Positions 61,373-64,000 of a DNA stretch of 64,000 nt are shown here, one piece after another (position 1 is the stretch's first letter; each line of letters begins with the position of its first letter). The translations under genes and the position numbers were made by a program. The notes below the pieces were generated by a model. It did not search any database. It saw only the letters and a program-made list of their open reading frames with translations, and was not told the origin of the DNA. Origin of the DNA: Gemmataceae bacterium (GTDB lineage Bacteria; Planctomycetota; Planctomycetia; Gemmatales; Gemmataceae). Where the stretch lies: NCBI GenBank assembly GCA_022842245.1, contig JALHPZ010000007.1, positions 157,674 through 221,673 on the forward strand. Reading direction: 5' to 3'.

Positions 61373-63688
61373 CTATCGCACGTAGATAAATTCGTTGGAT
61401 GCGAGCACGGTCTGGGCGACGGCGGCCCACGCCTTGCGCGTACGCTTGGCCGCGTCGGTTTCGTTCGCGTACGCCGACTCGAACTCGGCGACGTTCGACA
61501 ATAATTGCTTTCGTTCCGTCTCGCTCGGCGGCCGACCATAGGCTAGTTCGACGAGCGATTGCACGCGTTCCACGGGGTCGTGCTTCGCGAGGATTCGGCC
61601 CGCCAGTGAATCGGCTGCGTGGCTCGCCAGGTCGCTGTTCAGGAAGAAGAGCGACTGCGTGGGCACCGTCGTCGTCGCCCGGTCGCCGTTCGGCACGGTC
61701 GCGTCGGGAGCGTCGAAGAGTTGGAAGACGTCGTACAGATTGTTCCGTACCACGGGCAGGTAGATCGATCGCCGGGCCGTCGCGTAGCTCGTCAGGTCCT
61801 TTGACGTATGGTCGAAGAGATAGCCTCGGTTCTTGACATGCGCCAGAGACGGGCCGCCGATCGTCCGGTCCAGATCGCCGCTTACGGCCAGCAACGAGTC
61901 GCGGATCGCTTCGGCTTCCAATCGTTGAACATTGGCGCGCCACAACAAGCGATTGTCGGGATCGGCGGTCGCCGCGGCCGAGTCGAACCGGGAACTCTGT
62001 CGGTACGTTGCCGAGAGCATGATCCTTTTGTGGAGTTTCTTCAAAGACCAGCCATCCTTGATGAAGCACCTTGCAAGCCAGTCGAGCAGTTCCGGGTGGG
62101 TAGGAGGTTCGCCGAGCAGCCCGAAGTTGTCGACGGAGCGCACCAGGCCCTTGCCGAAGTGCCAGCGCCAGACGCGATTGACCATCACGCGTGCGGTGAG
62201 CGGATGCTTCGGATCGACAAGCCATTTGGCAAGTTCAAGCCGGCCGCTGCGGTATTTCGGCAGTTCGCGTTGCGATTCTCCGGCCAGAACGATCGGAAAG
62301 CGGCGCTTGACAAGTTCGCCCGGCGTTAGATGATTCCCTCGCTTGAACACCGGCACGTCGGTCGGTTTCCCTTCAGCAACGGCTAGCGCAGACGGCAACT
62401 CCGGAGCGGCCTTCTCGAGCGCGGCAAGTTTCTCTTTCAAGGTCTTGAGCTTGGCCTTGGAATCGTCGTCGGCCTTTCCGGTCAGGGCTTTGATCGCGTC
62501 CTTGAGTTTCGCAACCGCGGCGTCGTGATCCGCCTGCCGCTGGAGTTCGCTCGGCGTCGCGAGGGAGACTTCGTGCCACCGGGCCACCTTCTTGAAGTGC
62601 TCCATGGTTTTGGTGCTGACGAAGACGCCGGCCAGTCCGTAATAATCGGCCGCGCTGATCGGATCGAACTTGTGATCGTGACAGCGGGCGCAACCGAGGG
62701 TCAAACCCATCACTGTCCGGCCGAGAGTGTCGACCTGCTCGTCGACGATGTCGTACTCCATCTTCTTCTCGTCGACTTCCGCAAGCACCTTCGGCCCGAG
62801 GGCCAGAAACCCGGTCGCGATCACACCATCGGTTCCGGCATCTGGTAGCAGGTCGCCGGCGATCTGTTCCATCAGGAAGCGGTCGTAAGGCTTGTCGGCA
62901 TTAAACGAGCGCACGACATAATCGCGATAGCGCCACGCGTTACCAAAGGCGACGTTTTCATCGAGTCCGTTCGAGTCGGCATAGCGGGCGACGTCGAGCC
63001 AGTGACGGCCCCAACGCTCGCCATAGGCCGAAGACGCCAGCAAGCGGTCGATCACGTTCTCGAACGCAGTTCGGGACTCGTCGGCGAGGAAATCGGCGAT
63101 CTCTTCCGGGGTCGGCGGCAGACCCGTAAGGTCGAACGTGGCCCGTCGGATCAGAGTACGCTTGTCCGCGGAGGGTGCGGACTTCAGGCCGGCGGCCGAG
63201 AGTTTCGATTGAACAAACCGGTCGAGATCCGAATCGTTTTCGGATCGAATCGGCTGGAACGCCCAGTGTCGGGATTCGATCCTGCGCTCGAATTTTGTTG
63301 CGGCGGGGAAGGGTGCTCCGCGGCGGACCCACGATTCTAGGTCGGCGATCTCCGCGTCCGTCAATTTGCCTGACGGCGGCATCTTTGCAACGCCATCGGC
63401 ATGTCGAACCGCCCGCATCAATGTGCTCGATTCGGGTTTCTTCGCATCAACAAGCGGTTCGCCCGAAACGCCACCATCCGCGATTCCCTCAGCTCGATCG
63501 AGCCTCAAACCGCCCTTCTGCTTTTCTGCCCCGTGGCATTTGAAACAATTCTCCGCAAGCACCGGCCGGATTTTCATCTCAAAGAACCGGAGGTCTTCAG
63601 GCTTCGGTTCTGCGGCCACGATGGATCCTGCAAGTGCGCACCAAGTGGTGACGACGAGAGGTAGAGAGGATTGGAGGAAAGTCCTCAT
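61373..63688 (-). CDS. PSCyt1/DUF1549/DUF1553 planctomycete cytochrome-like protein
   Basis: A 771-residue exported protein. The signal peptide is followed by a PSCyt1 domain with a single c-type haem motif (NCFKCHG) and axial Met region (KMPPSGKLTDAEIADLESWV). DUF1549/PSCyt2 is next (RATFDLTGLPPTPEEIADFL, ERWGRHWLDVARYADSNG, with LGCARCHDHKFDPI, a second CxxCH), then a coiled-coil segment (about 385-435), then DUF1553/PSD1 (NRVWRWHFGKGLVRSVDNFG, PTHPELLDWLA, RNNLYDVFQLFD, PTQSLFFLNS). Start: the ATG that opens MRTFLQSSLP, with GAGG upstream; another ATG four codons earlier is possible. Confidence 0.92.
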   Translation of the reverse strand: MRTFLQSSLPLVVTTWCALAGSIVAAEPKPEDLRFFEMKIRPVLAENCFKCHGAEKQKGGLRLDRAEGIADGGVSGEPLVDAKKPESSTLMRAVRHADGVAKMPPSGKLTDAEIADLESWVRRGAPFPAATKFERRIESRHWAFQPIRSENDSDLDRFVQSKLSAAGLKSAPSADKRTLIRRATFDLTGLPPTPEEIADFLADESRTAFENVIDRLLASSAYGERWGRHWLDVARYADSNGLDENVAFGNAWRYRDYVVRSFNADKPYDRFLMEQIAGDLLPDAGTDGVIATGFLALGPKVLAEVDEKKMEYDIVDEQVDTLGRTVMGLTLGCARCHDHKFDPISAADYYGLAGVFVSTKTMEHFKKVARWHEVSLATPSELQRQADHDAAVAKLKDAIKALTGKADDDSKAKLKTLKEKLAALEKAAPELPSALAVAEGKPTDVPVFKRGNHLTPGELVKRRFPIVLAGESQRELPKYRSGRLELAKWLVDPKHPLTARVMVNRVWRWHFGKGLVRSVDNFGLLGEPPTHPELLDWLARCFIKDGWSLKKLHKRIMLSATYRQSSRFDSAAATADPDNRLLWRANVQRLEAEAIRDSLLAVSGDLDRTIGGPSLAHVKNRGYLFDHTSKDLTSYATARRSIYLPVVRNNLYDVFQLFDAPDATVPNGDRATTTVPTQSLFFLNSDLASHAADSLAGRILAKHDPVERVQSLVELAYGRPPSETERKQLLSNVAEFESAYANETDAAKRTRKAWAAVAQTVLASNEFIYVR

Positions 63689-63856
63689 CGGTGGCAACAT
63701 CCTCGAGAAGTTATCAGTCGCGATGGTCCCAAAAAGGACCGGTAGGCGGGTGGGAGCGGGCAGTTTGTTCGGAGTCTCGTGGCAGGCTAACTCAAGGTAT
63801 TCTAATCGGCCAAGGTGTCTGAGGACTACCTCGAAGCGTATTACACAGAGCAGGTA

Positions 63857-64000
63857 TTAGGAGTTACGCAGTTGGCAGTTGGCAGTTGGCAGTTGGTAGG
63901 TCGGGTGCGTGAGGAAGTTGCGCACCGCTTCGCGGATGATGGCAAGTTTGGCGGCGAACCAGGTGACCCCGGTGCTGAACCGATGCCATTCCAACCGGAT
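63857..64000 (-). CDS. 3' end of an unknown gene
   Basis: A frame on the minus strand runs from the window edge to a TAA at 63857-63859, giving the last 47 residues of a protein. It contains STGVTWFAAKLAIIREAVRN and ends in a tail (QLPTANCQLRNS) translated from the CAGTTGG repeats. It could be the end of a transposase or of an unknown protein. Only the open frame and its protein-like composition support it. Confidence 0.3.
   Translation of the reverse strand: MRLEWHRFSTGVTWFAAKLAIIREAVRNFLTHPTYQLPTANCQLRNS
63869..63896. repeat. Heptamer tandem repeat, CAGTTGG x4
   Basis: Four exact, adjacent copies of CAGTTGG. The period of 7 makes each copy change reading frame on the minus strand, where it forms the tail of the partial gene. 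Copy number of such repeats changes easily by slippage. Confidence 0.9.

Overview
The window is high-GC bacterial chromosome and looks like a planctomycete, most likely of the Gemmata group. The evidence is the gene content: a YTV-repeat cell-wall protein, a DUF1501 protein next to a PSCyt1/DUF1549/DUF1553 protein, a DUF1559 pseudopilin-like protein, a DUF1080 protein, a TIGR02996-domain protein, and several small Cys-rich or Pro-rich secreted proteins. The species is an inference. There are no rRNA, tRNA, CRISPR, phage or complete insertion-sequence features. About 50 protein genes are supported, many joined by 1-4 nt stop/start overlaps.

Layout. 1-4.4 kb: the end of a GT-C glycosyltransferase, a small zinc-ribbon protein, then (minus) S41 protease-nadC-birA. 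4.5-8.3 kb (plus): proB, an ECF sigma factor with a one-TM partner, a trypsin/TPM-like fusion protease, and a small secreted-protein gene interrupted by an in-frame TGA that a perfect hairpin follows. 8.3-16.1 kb: a CBM9-like protein, a GT39 enzyme, rpmF-plsX-fabD (minus), a HEAT/beta-propeller protein and a Nif3-like protein. 16.2-21.3 kb: a DUF1559 protein, then a tightly overlapped minus-strand run lipB-lipA-lipoyl-like-tmk-holB, in which the lipoyl-like domain has no lysine and LipB lacks its usual catalytic residues. 21.4-27.6 kb: a GT-C membrane protein, a 2-hydroxyacid dehydrogenase, a Pro-rich anchored protein, a PilZ protein and an apparently exported ThDP enzyme.

27.6-28.85 kb is RNA territory: a promoter, a strongly folded 6S RNA candidate, a second structured RNA and a strong terminator just before metH. 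32.5-39.2 kb: an ABC-2 exporter pair, an 87-bp tandem duplication at the end of an immunity-like gene, a TIGR02996 protein, a 30-bp-arm palindrome, an MHS-type transporter and a ThiS-ThiG fusion with a structured leader. 39.2-47.8 kb: a HAD phosphatase and GH38-like protein (minus), then an operon encoding a TPR protein, a J-like protein without HPD, a GrpE-like protein and an Hsp70. 47.8-64 kb: the YTV protein, a DUF1080 protein, a minus-strand group mfd - dienelactone hydrolase - Arg-deiminase-fold enzyme - rsmA, a dimethylformamidase-like Tat protein, a beta-hydroxyacid dehydrogenase, a Cys-rich secreted protein, the DUF1501 and PSCyt proteins, and the 3' end of an unknown gene.

Themes: lipid precursor, cofactor and envelope biosynthesis (fabD/plsX, lipoate, NAD, biotin, thiazole, methionine) mixed with planctomycete-specific exported proteins. 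The most unusual parts are the lip cluster, the UGA-interrupted gene, the RNA region before metH and the Hsp70 operon.
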